Part shown: positions 42,751 to 52,507 of the stretch, piece by piece
Position numbering within the stretch: position 1 is the first letter of the stretch
How the letters are laid out: each line of letters starts with the position of its first letter
Assembly (NCBI GenBank): GCA_934728255.1
Contig: CAKVEC010000007.1
Span: forward strand, 1-64,000
DNA: 64,000 nt
Direction: 5' to 3'
DNA from: an uncultured Bacteroidales bacterium
Lineage (GTDB): Bacteria > Bacteroidota > Bacteroidia > Bacteroidales > Paludibacteraceae
The notes under the pieces: model-generated
Database searches by the model: none
What the model was told of the DNA's origin: nothing
What the model saw: only the letters and a program-made list of their open reading frames with translations
Program-made: the position numbers and the translations under genes

Positions 42751-42827
42751 GTTATAGGATCGTTATAGGTTGGTTATATGATAGAGTATGCTATCCACCT
42801 TATATCCACCCGACATCCACCTGACTT
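42751..42827 (-). repeat. Seven 11-bp repeat units between lpxK and the ABC exporter
   Basis: GTTATAGGATC, GTTATAGGTTG, GTTATATGATA, GAGTATGCTAT, CCACCTTATAT, CCACCCGACAT, CCACCTGACTT: two sub-blocks with the same 11-bp period, ending 3 bases from the lpxK stop. Confidence 0.75.
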
Positions 42828-42829
42828 TA

Positions 42830-43840
42830 TCAATTCTTTCTCAGTGCTTCACGGACGTAGGTGAGGATAGCGCGGTCGAAATCGGCTTGTTCATCGCGCC
42901 AATCGATCTCTATGGGGATCGTTTGCAGGCGGGTGCCAAGATGTTCGGGCAGCGGTGTGAGCAGGAGACGCTGGTAGTCTTTCTCGGTGGTCAGCACAAA
43001 ATCGAAGCCTTTGGCACGTTCTTCTATACGGCGTATATCCGCCGGCGTGAACGTATGATGGTCAGGAAAAGATAGCAGTTCCGCATCGGGATAGAGACGG
43101 CGGATATGCTCCATCAGGTATGCATTCTGCGCAATCCCTGTTACCACCAATGGTCGTCCCTGCGCAGCAATCTTGCCATAGCGGAGATGGGAGAAAAAGA
43201 GTTGCTGGAAAGTAGCCAACCCAAGACGGTTGCTGATGACACGCTGATCGATAGGCTGCATATCATCGGGGCACTTGGTTACGATCACCATATTGGCTTT
43301 CTGCGACTGCACTTTCAGATCGCGGAGGCGTCCCCACGGCAGCAGATGGTCATCGATATAGAGTTGGTCGCAGGGCGTAAGCAGAATATAATAGCCGCAG
43401 CGGATAGCACGATGCTGGTAGGCATCGTCCAGAAGCACCACCTGCAGTCCCTCGATCTGCTTTTGCAGACGGCGCACACCGCGCACCCTGTCCTCGCAGA
43501 CCGCTACGGGGATGTCGGGGAACTTGGAATGTATCTGCATTGCCTCATCGCCGATGGTGGCGGCGGTGGAAGCCGCATCGGCAAGGACGAAACCGCGCGT
43601 CTTGCGTTTGTACCCGCGCGAGAGCACCGCCACGCGGTAGTGCTGCGAGAGCAGCCGCAGCAAGTACTCCACATGCGGGGTTTTGCCCGTACCGCCCACC
43701 GCGAGGTTGCCCACACATATAGTGGGCACACTCACGGTATGCGAGGGCAGGATATGCTCGTCGTATAGCAGATGGCGCACGCCTACACCGAAGGCGTAGC
43801 ACCAACTGAGCGGTATGGTCAGCAAATCAAGCGGTCTCAT
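42830..43840 (-). CDS. lpxK: Tetraacyldisaccharide 4'-kinase (LpxK)
   Basis: A 336-residue inner-membrane-associated kinase that phosphorylates the 4' position of the lipid A precursor. VGNLAVGGTGKTPHVEYL (about 43-60) is the P-loop, SRGYKRKTRGFVL (about 74-86) a family block, and LLDDAYQHRAI (about 136-146) contains the catalytic Asp/His region. It follows sppA by 25 bases and precedes the MsbA-like gene. Confidence 0.93.
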   Translation of the reverse strand: MRPLDLLTIPLSWCYAFGVGVRHLLYDEHILPSHTVSVPTICVGNLAVGGTGKTPHVEYLLRLLSQHYRVAVLSRGYKRKTRGFVLADAASTAATIGDEAMQIHSKFPDIPVAVCEDRVRGVRRLQKQIEGLQVVLLDDAYQHRAIRCGYYILLTPCDQLYIDDHLLPWGRLRDLKVQSQKANMVIVTKCPDDMQPIDQRVISNRLGLATFQQLFFSHLRYGKIAAQGRPLVVTGIAQNAYLMEHIRRLYPDAELLSFPDHHTFTPADIRRIEERAKGFDFVLTTEKDYQRLLLTPLPEHLGTRLQTIPIEIDWRDEQADFDRAILTYVREALRKN

Positions 43841-43865
43841 GGTCAGCAGAAAAGAAGACGTTGTT

Positions 43866-45626
43866 TTATTGTATCTTCACCTCGGGCATCAGTGCCATAA
43901 CACGCGGTTTGGACGCAAACTCACGCATTTTGAGGAGGAGGCGTTCCTCGTCGGTGGTATTGTCGAACATAGAGAGCAGTTCCTCCATAGGGTCGGTTTT
44001 CTCGGGGTAGTATGCCACGCGGTAATTGTCCAGTTCCGCCAGTTCAACGGCTTTCTCAATGGCATCGTTGATATTACCGAGCGAGTCCACCAGACCGATA
44101 TTCAGTGCATCCTTGCCAAGCCATACACGTCCCTCGCCGATCTGCTTGATCGCATCCTGCGTGGTATGGCGTCCCTCGGCGCAACGGCGTGTAAAGAGGT
44201 CGTAACCACGCTCCACCATAGTCTGCATCATGTGGAACTCCTCGGGGTTCATACCCTTATAGACCATATTGGTCTGCAAGTCGGAGTGTGCATTGGTGCC
44301 GACGCCGTCGATGTCAAGTCCTGCTTTGTCGAGAATCTTACTCATATTAGGCACTGTACCGAATATACCGATAGAACCGGTGAGAGTGGTCGGCTCGGCG
44401 AATATATAGTCGGCACCGCAAGAGATATAGTATCCGCCGGAAGCTGCATAGTCGCCCATCGAAACCACCACAGGCAGCCCTTTCTCGCGCAGGGTCTGTA
44501 CGGCGTGCCAGATCTGTTCGCTGGCATCGGCACTACCGCCCGGGCTGTTCACACGCAGCACAACGGCTTTCACATCGTCGTCTTTGCCAATCTTCTTGAT
44601 GAGTTTCACCATATCCGTACCGACGATACCATTGCCGCTGTCGTCGGTTATCTCGCCCTCGGCATAGACCACCGCCACTTTGTCTTTGGCTTTCGACGGA
44701 GTGCGCTCTACGAGCGTCAGGCTATTGGTAGAAAGCAGGTTATAGTCCTTGGTGCCGGTATAGAGGCGCAGCACGCTATCCATATCCTGCACATAGAGGA
44801 GCGTGTCGGCAAAACCGTATTCGATATATTTCTCCTGCGGCTGCAAGCCCATATAGAGGTCGGCATATCGGTCGAGTTGCTCCACGCCGATCGAACGGCT
44901 CTCCGACACAGCGGTTTTCATCTCATCCCATATACCACCGAGATACTGCTGCGTCTGCAGACGGTCAGCCTCCGACATCGAGGTGCGGAAATAGGGTTCT
45001 ACAGCCGACTTGAATGTACCGACCTTGAGAATCTGCATCTCGATACCGAGTTTGTCCATCAGGCGGGTATAGTACATTTTCTGTGCCGACAGACCGTTCC
45101 AGTCGATAGACGCCGTGGGGTTGAGATAGATCTTGTCTGCCACCGAAGCCACATAGTAGTTGGTCTGCCCGTAGGACGAAGCATAGGCTATAATCCATTT
45201 GCCCGAAGTCTTGAAATCGAGCAGGGCATCGCGCAGGGCTTTTGCACTTGCGGGAGCCATAGAGAGCGAACCGCCCTCGAGGTAGATACCGAGGATACGG
45301 TCGTCGGTTTTGGCAAGACGGATATTGCTCAGCAGTTCGTCCAAACCGACAGTCTCGTCCTGATTGTAGTAGGGGTTGGCACTCAGCAGTGCGGCAAACG
45401 GATTGGCTTCCTGCCCCTGCTCCACAAGGGTGCCGCTCAATTTCAGTTTATAGACCGAGTTCGTCTCCAGTTTGGTGGCGGGAGTGGAGAACATTCCGCC
45501 CATCAGATAGCCCATCCACGCGCACATACCGATGTACAGGAGTGCGCAAATGCACACCATCCAAAGGCAACCATGTTTCTTACGGGGCTTCTGTTCGCCC
45601 TCATTTCGTACAGTAAAATTTTGCAT
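43866..45626 (-). CDS. sppA: Signal peptide peptidase SppA, 67K type
   Basis: A 586-residue membrane protease with one N-terminal helix (about 22-44) and two tandem S49 domains. The catalytic lysine lies in VGTFKSAVEPYF (N-half) and the nucleophilic serine in DYAASGGYYISCGAD (C-half), as in the E. coli enzyme. It degrades cleaved signal peptides. The leader upstream (45658-45698) contains a doubled TCCTGCTCGCT block. Confidence 0.93.
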   Translation of the reverse strand: MQNFTVRNEGEQKPRKKHGCLWMVCICALLYIGMCAWMGYLMGGMFSTPATKLETNSVYKLKLSGTLVEQGQEANPFAALLSANPYYNQDETVGLDELLSNIRLAKTDDRILGIYLEGGSLSMAPASAKALRDALLDFKTSGKWIIAYASSYGQTNYYVASVADKIYLNPTASIDWNGLSAQKMYYTRLMDKLGIEMQILKVGTFKSAVEPYFRTSMSEADRLQTQQYLGGIWDEMKTAVSESRSIGVEQLDRYADLYMGLQPQEKYIEYGFADTLLYVQDMDSVLRLYTGTKDYNLLSTNSLTLVERTPSKAKDKVAVVYAEGEITDDSGNGIVGTDMVKLIKKIGKDDDVKAVVLRVNSPGGSADASEQIWHAVQTLREKGLPVVVSMGDYAASGGYYISCGADYIFAEPTTLTGSIGIFGTVPNMSKILDKAGLDIDGVGTNAHSDLQTNMVYKGMNPEEFHMMQTMVERGYDLFTRRCAEGRHTTQDAIKQIGEGRVWLGKDALNIGLVDSLGNINDAIEKAVELAELDNYRVAYYPEKTDPMEELLSMFDNTTDEERLLLKMREFASKPRVMALMPEVKIQ

Positions 45627-45728
45627 ATTTGTATTGTTTTGATTATCGTTATATAGGTTCCTGCTCGCTATGCATAAACAAGTCTCCTGCTCGCTGCGCT
45701 CACGAAAAATTAAAGAAATAAATTATCC

Positions 45729-46406
45729 TCACTTTTCTGCTTTTCCTTCATTTCCTTTATTTCTCTCGCACTGCGCAGCAGGTGCGTAGGATCCCCCTTT
45801 GTACAGCCGGAAAGTCTTGCGGTGGTAGGGAGTAATACCATAGCGGGCAATCGCCTCGTAGTGCGCCCGTGTGGGGTACCCCTTGTTGTCCGCCCAACCG
45901 TACTGCGGGTATTGCTCTGCCAAACGAAGCATATAGTCGTCGCGATAGGTCTTGGCAAGGATACTCGCCGCAGCGATAGACATATACTTGCCATCGCCTT
46001 TGACCACCGTCCGGGCGGGTATCTCCATCACTCCGTCTTTCGGGACATAGGGTTTCCATTTGTTGCCGTCCACGATGATATGCTCGGGTCGGACGGTGAG
46101 TTGGTCAAGTGCCCGTTGCATACCGAGGATAGAGGCATTGAGGATGTTGATATGGTCTATCTCCTCCGCCGTTACTTCCGCCACCGCCCATGCCCGTGCC
46201 TCGCGTTCTATGATAGGGCGCAGGGCATACCGTTCCCGCTCGGAGAGTTGCTTCGAGTCGTTGAGTCGTTGCAGTTCGGGTACCTCAACGATATGCTCGG
46301 GGTCAAGGATTACAGCAGCGGCAAACACACTTCCTGCCAACGGACCGCGTCCTGCCTCGTCGCAACCGGCTTCGACAACACCTTGTATGTAGTAGGGTTT
46401 GAGCAT
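45729..46406 (-). CDS. rnhB: Ribonuclease HII
   Basis: A 225-residue RNase H type 2 that cuts RNA in RNA-DNA hybrids at single ribonucleotides. GCDEAGRGPLAG (about 14-25) has the first two acidic ligands, HIIVDGNKW (about 108-116) the third, and SIAAASILAKTYRD (about 142-155) the fourth. The C-terminal 15 residues are low in complexity and rich in Lys/Glu/Asn. It follows the tamL-like gene after a short spacer with GACTAATTG repeats (46411-46448). Confidence 0.94.
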   Translation of the reverse strand: MLKPYYIQGVVEAGCDEAGRGPLAGSVFAAAVILDPEHIVEVPELQRLNDSKQLSERERYALRPIIEREARAWAVAEVTAEEIDHINILNASILGMQRALDQLTVRPEHIIVDGNKWKPYVPKDGVMEIPARTVVKGDGKYMSIAAASILAKTYRDDYMLRLAEQYPQYGWADNKGYPTRAHYEAIARYGITPYHRKTFRLYKGGSYAPAAQCERNKGNEGKAEK

Positions 46407-46452
46407 TTTATAGGACTAATTGGGCGAATTAGACTAATTGGACTAATTGTTT

Positions 46453-48723
46453 TTAGAACGGGTAGCCTATAGCGAAGTGGAGGGTCATATCGTCTTTCCA
46501 ACTCAATCCGTTGGCGGCGGTACGCCATTGCGTGCCTGCCAAATCGCCATATAGACGGCTCGGGTCGTGCAGTTTGACACCCAGATCCAAGCGCAGTATC
46601 AGGATACTGAAATCCAAGCGCAGCCCCACGCCATACGACAGGGCAATCTGTTTGTAGAACTCGTCCCACTCAAAGACGCCATACGGTTGCTGCTCATAGT
46701 CTCGTATTGTCCATATATTGCCGGCATCGACAAACGCCGCCAGTTCGATATATGTCCAAACCTTCCAACGATACTCGATGTTCAGGTCGAGACGTATATC
46801 CCCCGCCTGCAGGTCATAGACCATCGTGTTGTTCGCTCCGCGGAAACCACCGGGACCGAGTGTGCGTGCCTGCCAGCCGCGTACGCTGTTCGAGCCGCCC
46901 GAGAAATAGCGTTTCTCGAAGGGCAGCACCGTAGCATTGAGATACGGCACCGCCACGCCGACACCCGCATGATACACCAACTGATGTTTCGGAGCCAGCA
47001 CGTGGTGGAAGGTAAAGTTTACATCCGCTTTGGCATACTGCGCAAAGGGGATATGCCACATCGTGTAGGCACCGGCGTCGTTGGTAGTCATATTCGCCGC
47101 TTTGGCTATACCATAGAGGGCATTGCCCGCTGTCTCGAGATAGTAGTTGAAATTGATGTAACTGCGGTTTGGGGCACTCTTGCGGTAGTTGGTGTACGTA
47201 CCGGAATAACTCCAATCGAGGATAAAATGGTCTTCGTAACTGGATTTCAGCACCGACGACTTGTCGATAAAATCCGATTTGAAACGGTCGGACATCCACG
47301 GCAGGTAGATATAACTGATGTCTATCAGGTTGAAGCGGTGCGTCCAACGGCTGTGCGGTTTGCGCGGGATGGTATAGTATAGCCCCGCATTGGCGATAGT
47401 ACGGGTGTATTCGTCGGGACGCTGCTGGTAGTTGTAGGCGATGTTGATACGCACACCTGTCGGAAAGGTGAGTCCCGCTTCGGCTTTGCCCTCAATAGCA
47501 CGTCCGCCGTTCTGACGCCATTCGTAACTGGCACGTCCGTTGAGCGACAACTGCTCCGCACCGCGGAAGATATTCTTGTTGATATAGCCCAAACCTGCCG
47601 CAACGCCCCAGTCGCCCGCCGAATAAGTACCTTCCACCTCGGCGGAGATATTGTTCAGTTTGCCGCGCGAGACGGTGATATGACAATCCAATTGGTCATC
47701 GCCAACCGGGTCGAAAGCGATATCCACATACTTAACCGGTCCCAAGGCATTGAGCAGCGAATACGTCCGCTCCACACGCCGTTCGCTGTATAGTCCGCCC
47801 GCTTTGATGCGGCAGTTGCGGCGCAGCACGTTTGGGCGCAGGAAACGCTTGCCTATATACGAATACTCATTGCCGTATTTGTCTTGTTCGATATGGAGTT
47901 CGGCATCGGCAGGCAGGCGCGACGGGTCGTAATCAATATGGAAATAGACTTGCCGAATGGTATATTTGGTATAGAGCCGTTTCTGCACGCTGTCGGGCAG
48001 TTGACTGATATACTTCGAGAGACGTATATCGACATCCGCCCCGAGACAGTTGTAACTGCTGTCCGCCACATACTCAAGCATTGACTTGTCGAAATAGAAA
48101 TAGCCCTCATTGTGCATTTTGGTGGCTATACGCTGCCTCTCATCGTCCAGCACGGAGGTGGAAAACTGCATACCGTCCTTGATCAGGCAGTTGCTATTGG
48201 TAGCGATAGCGCGTACCTCGGGTTGCTCTATATCCACCTTGTATTTGCGTACCGTATAGGGCTTGTTGGCGGTAATCAGATAGGTCAGATTGACCTTTTT
48301 CTTTTTATACACTTTCTGCGTATCCACCACGGCATTGAAATAACCCTTGTTGCTCATGGTCTGCGCCAGTTGCTCCATCGAGACGCGGGTCAAGTCCTCA
48401 TCATAGATAACCGGTGCTTCACCCACTTTGTGCGCATTGGCGGCAAGCCAGCGTTTCCCCTTGGTGGTCGTATCCGCGGGAGCAGTGTTGTAGATGTCCA
48501 ACTGGAGTTTCCAGAAACCGAGGATTTCGGTATTCTGTTTCTGACGGAGATAGTCGTTCAGGTCAGACGGGGTTACATCCTTGGTATCCGTTACCTTGAT
48601 ACGTGCTTTATTGAGCAGATATTGCCCATCAGGAACAAACTTGGTAGTACTGCACGCAGACAACAGCAGGCAGCCCACTACTGCCAATATGCCGCTTATC
48701 CTATGTAGTACAGACCGAACCAT
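46453..48723 (-). CDS. TamL-like BamA-family outer-membrane lipoprotein
   Basis: A 756-residue Omp85 protein. The signal peptide ends with the lipobox LSAC (about 21-24), so it is a lipoprotein, the hallmark of TamL of Bacteroidota. POTRA-like repeats occupy about 28-330. The 16-strand barrel follows, with the conserved FSGGSNSVRGWQAR loop motif (about 610-623) and a terminal phenylalanine. TamL works with TamB in outer-membrane protein or lipid assembly; no tamB is seen here. Confidence 0.85.
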   Translation of the reverse strand: MVRSVLHRISGILAVVGCLLLSACSTTKFVPDGQYLLNKARIKVTDTKDVTPSDLNDYLRQKQNTEILGFWKLQLDIYNTAPADTTTKGKRWLAANAHKVGEAPVIYDEDLTRVSMEQLAQTMSNKGYFNAVVDTQKVYKKKKVNLTYLITANKPYTVRKYKVDIEQPEVRAIATNSNCLIKDGMQFSTSVLDDERQRIATKMHNEGYFYFDKSMLEYVADSSYNCLGADVDIRLSKYISQLPDSVQKRLYTKYTIRQVYFHIDYDPSRLPADAELHIEQDKYGNEYSYIGKRFLRPNVLRRNCRIKAGGLYSERRVERTYSLLNALGPVKYVDIAFDPVGDDQLDCHITVSRGKLNNISAEVEGTYSAGDWGVAAGLGYINKNIFRGAEQLSLNGRASYEWRQNGGRAIEGKAEAGLTFPTGVRINIAYNYQQRPDEYTRTIANAGLYYTIPRKPHSRWTHRFNLIDISYIYLPWMSDRFKSDFIDKSSVLKSSYEDHFILDWSYSGTYTNYRKSAPNRSYINFNYYLETAGNALYGIAKAANMTTNDAGAYTMWHIPFAQYAKADVNFTFHHVLAPKHQLVYHAGVGVAVPYLNATVLPFEKRYFSGGSNSVRGWQARTLGPGGFRGANNTMVYDLQAGDIRLDLNIEYRWKVWTYIELAAFVDAGNIWTIRDYEQQPYGVFEWDEFYKQIALSYGVGLRLDFSILILRLDLGVKLHDPSRLYGDLAGTQWRTAANGLSWKDDMTLHFAIGYPF

Positions 48724-48742
48724 ATATGCATAATATAGCCCG

Positions 48743-48790
48743 CAAAGTTACGTAAAATTTTGCACATATCCAAATAAAGAACTACCTTTG
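48743..48790. promoter_or_regulatory. Face-to-face promoters of tamL-like and TrmH-family genes
   Basis: Leftward: TTTG (48771-48774), 20 bp, TAACTTTG (48743-48750). Rightward: TTTG (48759-48762), 20 bp, TACCTTTG (48783-48790). The two overlap, so polymerase at one should exclude the other. Confidence 0.75.
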
Positions 48791-48810
48791 CACAAATTTC
48801 CGAAACAGGT

Positions 48811-49557
48811 ATGTATTCATTCAGTCCGAAACAGGCAGTAGCGCACGTATCGAAGGCGCAAGTGAAGATGGTTCGCAGTTTGCAGCAGAAGAAGTTCCGC
48901 GACGAACTCGGGCTGTTTGTTGCCGAGGGGCGTAAGTGTATAGAAGAACTGCAAAAAACCTATACGCTTGAGTATCTTTTTGACACGGATAATGCCTCCG
49001 AAACGGAGATAGGGCAGATGTCATCACTGCGCACACCGCAGGGAGTGATTGGGGTGTTCAGAATGCCTGCATCGTATGACAGTCAATTAGATACAGCGCA
49101 ACTATGCGTGGCATTGGACGGGATACAAGACCCCGGCAACTTAGGCACGATCATTCGCACGTGCGACTGGTTCGGCGTACACGATTTGTACTGTTCGCCC
49201 TGTACAGCCGATTGTTACAATCCGAAAGTGGTACAAGCCACCATGGGGGCATTGGCACGAGTGAGAGTGCATTATGCGGACTTGCTGTCGCTGTTGCAGG
49301 AGGCACACAAAGCCGCTATGCCCGTCTATGGCACCTTGCTCAACGGACGCACTATGTATGAAACAGGGGCTATTCCCGATAAACAGAAAGGCATCATCGT
49401 GATGGGTAATGAAGGAAACGGCATCTCGGAAGCAGTGCGCCCGCTTATCACGCACCCGCTGCTGATCCCCTCCTACCCTATTGGTGCAACCACCTCCGAG
49501 AGTCTGAATGTATCCATCGCCACCGCCATCACGCTGGCAGAATTCAGAAGACTATAA
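48811..49557 (+). CDS. TrmH-family (SpoU) RNA 2'-O-methyltransferase
   Basis: A 248-residue SPOUT enzyme. A substrate-binding N-terminal domain (KFRDELGLFVAEGRKCIEEL) is followed by the knotted methyltransferase domain: LDGIQDPGNLGTIIRTCDWFG (motif 1, about 93-113), IIVMGNEGNGIS (motif 2, about 190-201) and IPSYPIGATTSESLNVSIATAI, split here (motif 3). The target nucleotide in rRNA or tRNA cannot be told from sequence. A start at the later methionine (residue 20) is possible. Confidence 0.9.
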   Translation: MYSFSPKQAVAHVSKAQVKMVRSLQQKKFRDELGLFVAEGRKCIEELQKTYTLEYLFDTDNASETEIGQMSSLRTPQGVIGVFRMPASYDSQLDTAQLCVALDGIQDPGNLGTIIRTCDWFGVHDLYCSPCTADCYNPKVVQATMGALARVRVHYADLLSLLQEAHKAAMPVYGTLLNGRTMYETGAIPDKQKGIIVMGNEGNGISEAVRPLITHPLLIPSYPIGATTSESLNVSIATAITLAEFRRL

Positions 49558-49569
49558 ACCGAACACGTT

Positions 49570-49740
49570 ATGCATAATATGCAATACAAATCTGCATACT
49601 ATGCATAAAATAGAGGCTTATCCCCCGCTAAAAAGCCTATTCTTTCTACGTCCTTTCTACGTCTTTTCTACGTCTTTTCTACGTAATTGGTATTACGAAG
49701 TATGGGGATTGCATAGTCTGCATAATTCTGTGCATAAAAA
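49570..49740. repeat. Dispersed intergenic element R1, copy 2
   Basis: Uninterrupted copy of the element at 12802-13040. It contains four 11-bp units (TTTCTACGTCC, TTTCTACGTCT twice, TTTCTACGTAA; 49643-49686), against two in copy 1, between TGCATAAAA-type ends. Confidence 0.75.
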
Positions 49741-49775
49741 GACACGGGCAGAGGTAAAATTTCTGTCCCGTGTCT
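49739..49775 (-). terminator. Terminator of the PL9 gene
   Basis: On the minus strand GACACGGGAC pairs with the complementary GCCCGTGTC arm around an A/T-rich loop and is followed by TTTTTATGC. Confidence 0.75.
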
Positions 49776-49800
49776 GCAAAATCAATAACACATTCTTTCT

Positions 49801-52035
49801 TTACCGCACAATCAATTTGGCTTTTGCGGTATAGTTATCAGCCCGAAGGACGACAACATACATACCCGACGGCAATGATGCCGTGGAGAGCGGTTGGTAG
49901 TATAGCACCCCATCGGTGGCAGCACCGGGATACATCGTTTCGTAACATTGTCCGTTGACAGAATAGAGGGACAGTTCCACCCGGGCATCTGCGGGAACAC
50001 TATAACACAATATCACCTCATCGGCAGCGTTACCTTGCAGAACTTGCAGTCCGCCCCTGCTATCGGGCGAGATAATCTGTTGCGCAGCGGTGGCAGGGTC
50101 ATCCCCGACGGGCAGTTCATACGGACCGAGGTCGCGTGCCGCACCATAGATTTTCTGCTGTAAGAAAGGATAGGCAGCATAGACTTCTGCCAGTTTCTGC
50201 GTATATTTCCCGTCCGGCACCCTACCGGCATCTACCAGCCTGCTTTCGGGTTTGAGCCGTGCAAAACGTGCCGGCATAGAGCCGTCGCCGCGTCGCGGAG
50301 CCATAGCGTCCTCTTCGGCAAGGCTCTGATAGTCATCACGGCTGAAGTTGCGCACTAAGTTGTTTGACCACGCATTCTTGGTAGGCAGATTGATAATGGC
50401 GTTGTGGTCATCATCGCCCACGCATATCTCCTGTCTGCCGAAGCATACATTGTTGACAAAGTGGGTATTGGCATCGCTGCCACCGGACTCGAACATATAG
50501 TCGTAGCCGTTATCGAATGCCAGGCAGTTGACCAGCACATGCCCGCCTTTGTGGCTGTTGCAGTCGAAACCTTTGACAGAACCGGACTTGTTGCACCCGA
50601 AAGCCACACAGTTGTAGGCATAGTGGATGCCCTTGCTGCTGCCGCCCGTGCCATTACCGCCGAGTTTGATACCATTGCCGTTGCCCGAGAAAGAGGCACT
50701 GCCGTCCAAATACTCTTTGACCCATATATGGTCGGTTTCCATACCGGACATCCATGCCCAGCACTCGACCAAGACCACATCATAGTCGGTCTCATACAAG
50801 TCCCACGCATCGTCCGAGTTGCGCCATGCACGGCAGCGGATAAAGCGGTTGCCCTTGCCGTTGTGCATCTTGCAGGCAAAGCCGTCGGCGTCCGAACCGT
50901 AGTTCATATCGAAGTCACAGTTGTGGTGCGAGTCGCAATCGATGATGTCGTTGTAGGCACAATGGGTACCATCGTTCTCGGAGACACCGGGGAACGTATC
51001 GGAGAACTTATGCCCGAAACCCAACTGGATACCCGTATCGAGGTTGTAGCAGAACTCGCAACGCTCCACACGGTTGTAGGAACCTTCCAACTTGATGGCA
51101 TTGTCGGCAGCGTGCATAATATGCAAGCCGAACAATATCCAATGGTCGCCCGTGAGGTGAATACCGCGATCGCCGACGTTCTTCGGACTGCGATTGCAGT
51201 CGAGCAGTTGCTGTTCAAAGTCGAAGATCGGTGCTTCGGCTTCGTAGGAAGAGATGACGATGGGCTGCTCTGCCGTACCCGATTGCTTCATACGAATGGT
51301 CAGTTTGGAGTCCGTGCCGCGCCACGACATCTTGTATCGCCCGCCTCGGCAGAATATGACATCGCCCGCCTGGGCAACACTCACTGCCTTACCGAGGTTG
51401 TACCACGGTTTTTCGAATGAGCCGTCGCCGGTCTCATCGTTGCCATCAGGCGATATATAATAGGTGTTATGGGTAGCCACGAAAGTCGGGCGGGTAAAAT
51501 CAGGATCGGGGTCTGCGGGGATAACCGTACCTCCGCCCCCGCCGGTGTTGCCGCCCGCTTGAGCTTGTACCATCTTGAAATCGTCCACATAACTGTTGCT
51601 TTGCAGCCCTGTAAGACGGATACGCACCTGCTTGGCACTATCCAGACCGAGCGTCTTGGAATAAGACGAGAAAGCCGATGCCGAACTCTTGATCAGCAGT
51701 GTATCCACAGGCTGCCACTCGCCGTCCGCTATCTGGCAGGCTATGGCAATGCGCTTGTTGCTGCCGCCGGCACGGTAGGCAAACGAGAGCGATTTCACGC
51801 TGTCGATAGCAGGCGAAATCATATACGCCCCGTTGGCGTTGAACTTGACAGCCGCAACGCCGTTGCTTGTATTGGCTTGCGCCCCGCCGCCGAACGTCCA
51901 TTCGCCACTCGGCAGGTTTACTGGGGTTTCTGTTGTCCAACTGCCCTTGGCAGAATTAAAATCTTCGGTCAGATCGGCTTGAGCCGTCAGGACGGCACAA
52001 GCGACAAGACCCATAGAGAGAAAGAAATGCTTCAT
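49801..52035 (-). CDS. Secreted PL9-type pectate lyase with T9SS-like tail
   Basis: A 744-residue secreted protein. After a signal peptide (MKHFFLSMGLVACAVLTAQA) comes a jelly-roll domain (about 20-150), a Gly-rich linker, and a parallel beta-helix with YYISPDGNDETGDGSFEKPW, and GSDADGFACKMHNGKGNRFI and RAWRNSDDAWDLYE, the calcium-binding core typical of PL9 lyases. The tail LYSVNGQCYE ... GMYVVVLRAD resembles a type IX sorting domain. It would act on polygalacturonate, complementing the PL1-type enzyme of this window. The start at 52035 fits the signal peptide; a -7 element is at 52098-52105. Confidence 0.88.
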   Translation of the reverse strand: MKHFFLSMGLVACAVLTAQADLTEDFNSAKGSWTTETPVNLPSGEWTFGGGAQANTSNGVAAVKFNANGAYMISPAIDSVKSLSFAYRAGGSNKRIAIACQIADGEWQPVDTLLIKSSASAFSSYSKTLGLDSAKQVRIRLTGLQSNSYVDDFKMVQAQAGGNTGGGGGTVIPADPDPDFTRPTFVATHNTYYISPDGNDETGDGSFEKPWYNLGKAVSVAQAGDVIFCRGGRYKMSWRGTDSKLTIRMKQSGTAEQPIVISSYEAEAPIFDFEQQLLDCNRSPKNVGDRGIHLTGDHWILFGLHIMHAADNAIKLEGSYNRVERCEFCYNLDTGIQLGFGHKFSDTFPGVSENDGTHCAYNDIIDCDSHHNCDFDMNYGSDADGFACKMHNGKGNRFIRCRAWRNSDDAWDLYETDYDVVLVECWAWMSGMETDHIWVKEYLDGSASFSGNGNGIKLGGNGTGGSSKGIHYAYNCVAFGCNKSGSVKGFDCNSHKGGHVLVNCLAFDNGYDYMFESGGSDANTHFVNNVCFGRQEICVGDDDHNAIINLPTKNAWSNNLVRNFSRDDYQSLAEEDAMAPRRGDGSMPARFARLKPESRLVDAGRVPDGKYTQKLAEVYAAYPFLQQKIYGAARDLGPYELPVGDDPATAAQQIISPDSRGGLQVLQGNAADEVILCYSVPADARVELSLYSVNGQCYETMYPGAATDGVLYYQPLSTASLPSGMYVVVLRADNYTAKAKLIVR

Positions 52036-52507
52036 ATATAAAATAGTAGAAATTGGTATTAGCAGAACGGTATGTATATGGTATCGAAAAACCGCTGCAA
52101 AGGTACGGAAAAGATACGATACACGTGGCGATATTTCGGCGTAAGATGTGTAGTGCACAAGTAAAGTCGGGAGAGGCTGTTTATGGCGATAGGGCTGTAA
52201 GATGCTTGTGGTATGCCTACTCAAAATTCCACCCGAAACACCAATTTAGCACACTTCCTGCAAAGCATAAGCGGGCATACACAAAAAAAACGTGGCGCAA
52301 AATACACATAAATCGGTATTCTGCACCACTCTCCTTCGATCTTGAATAAAATATCATAGCACCTGCCCTATGATACGCCACATATCATTCTGCGGGTTGG
52401 GATAGAAGAAATCCATACACCACCGCTCCCTTGGCGGCGAAAAACTGCCAAGCATCAGCAACCTTGCCCCTTCGGGCAGAAACAGCGGCAAGGGATGCCA
52501 TTCTATT
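52036..52507. other. 472-base gene-free region
   Basis: It contains the TACCTTTG -7 element of the PL9 gene (52098-52105, minus strand). Apart from a possible hairpin at about 52464-52498 (CCTTGCC/GGCAAGG), I see no gene, array or recognised RNA. Confidence 0.55.

Noticed and set aside
43815..45656. 613-codon open frame opposite sppA
   Set aside because: Antisense shadow of a gene with complete catalytic motifs.
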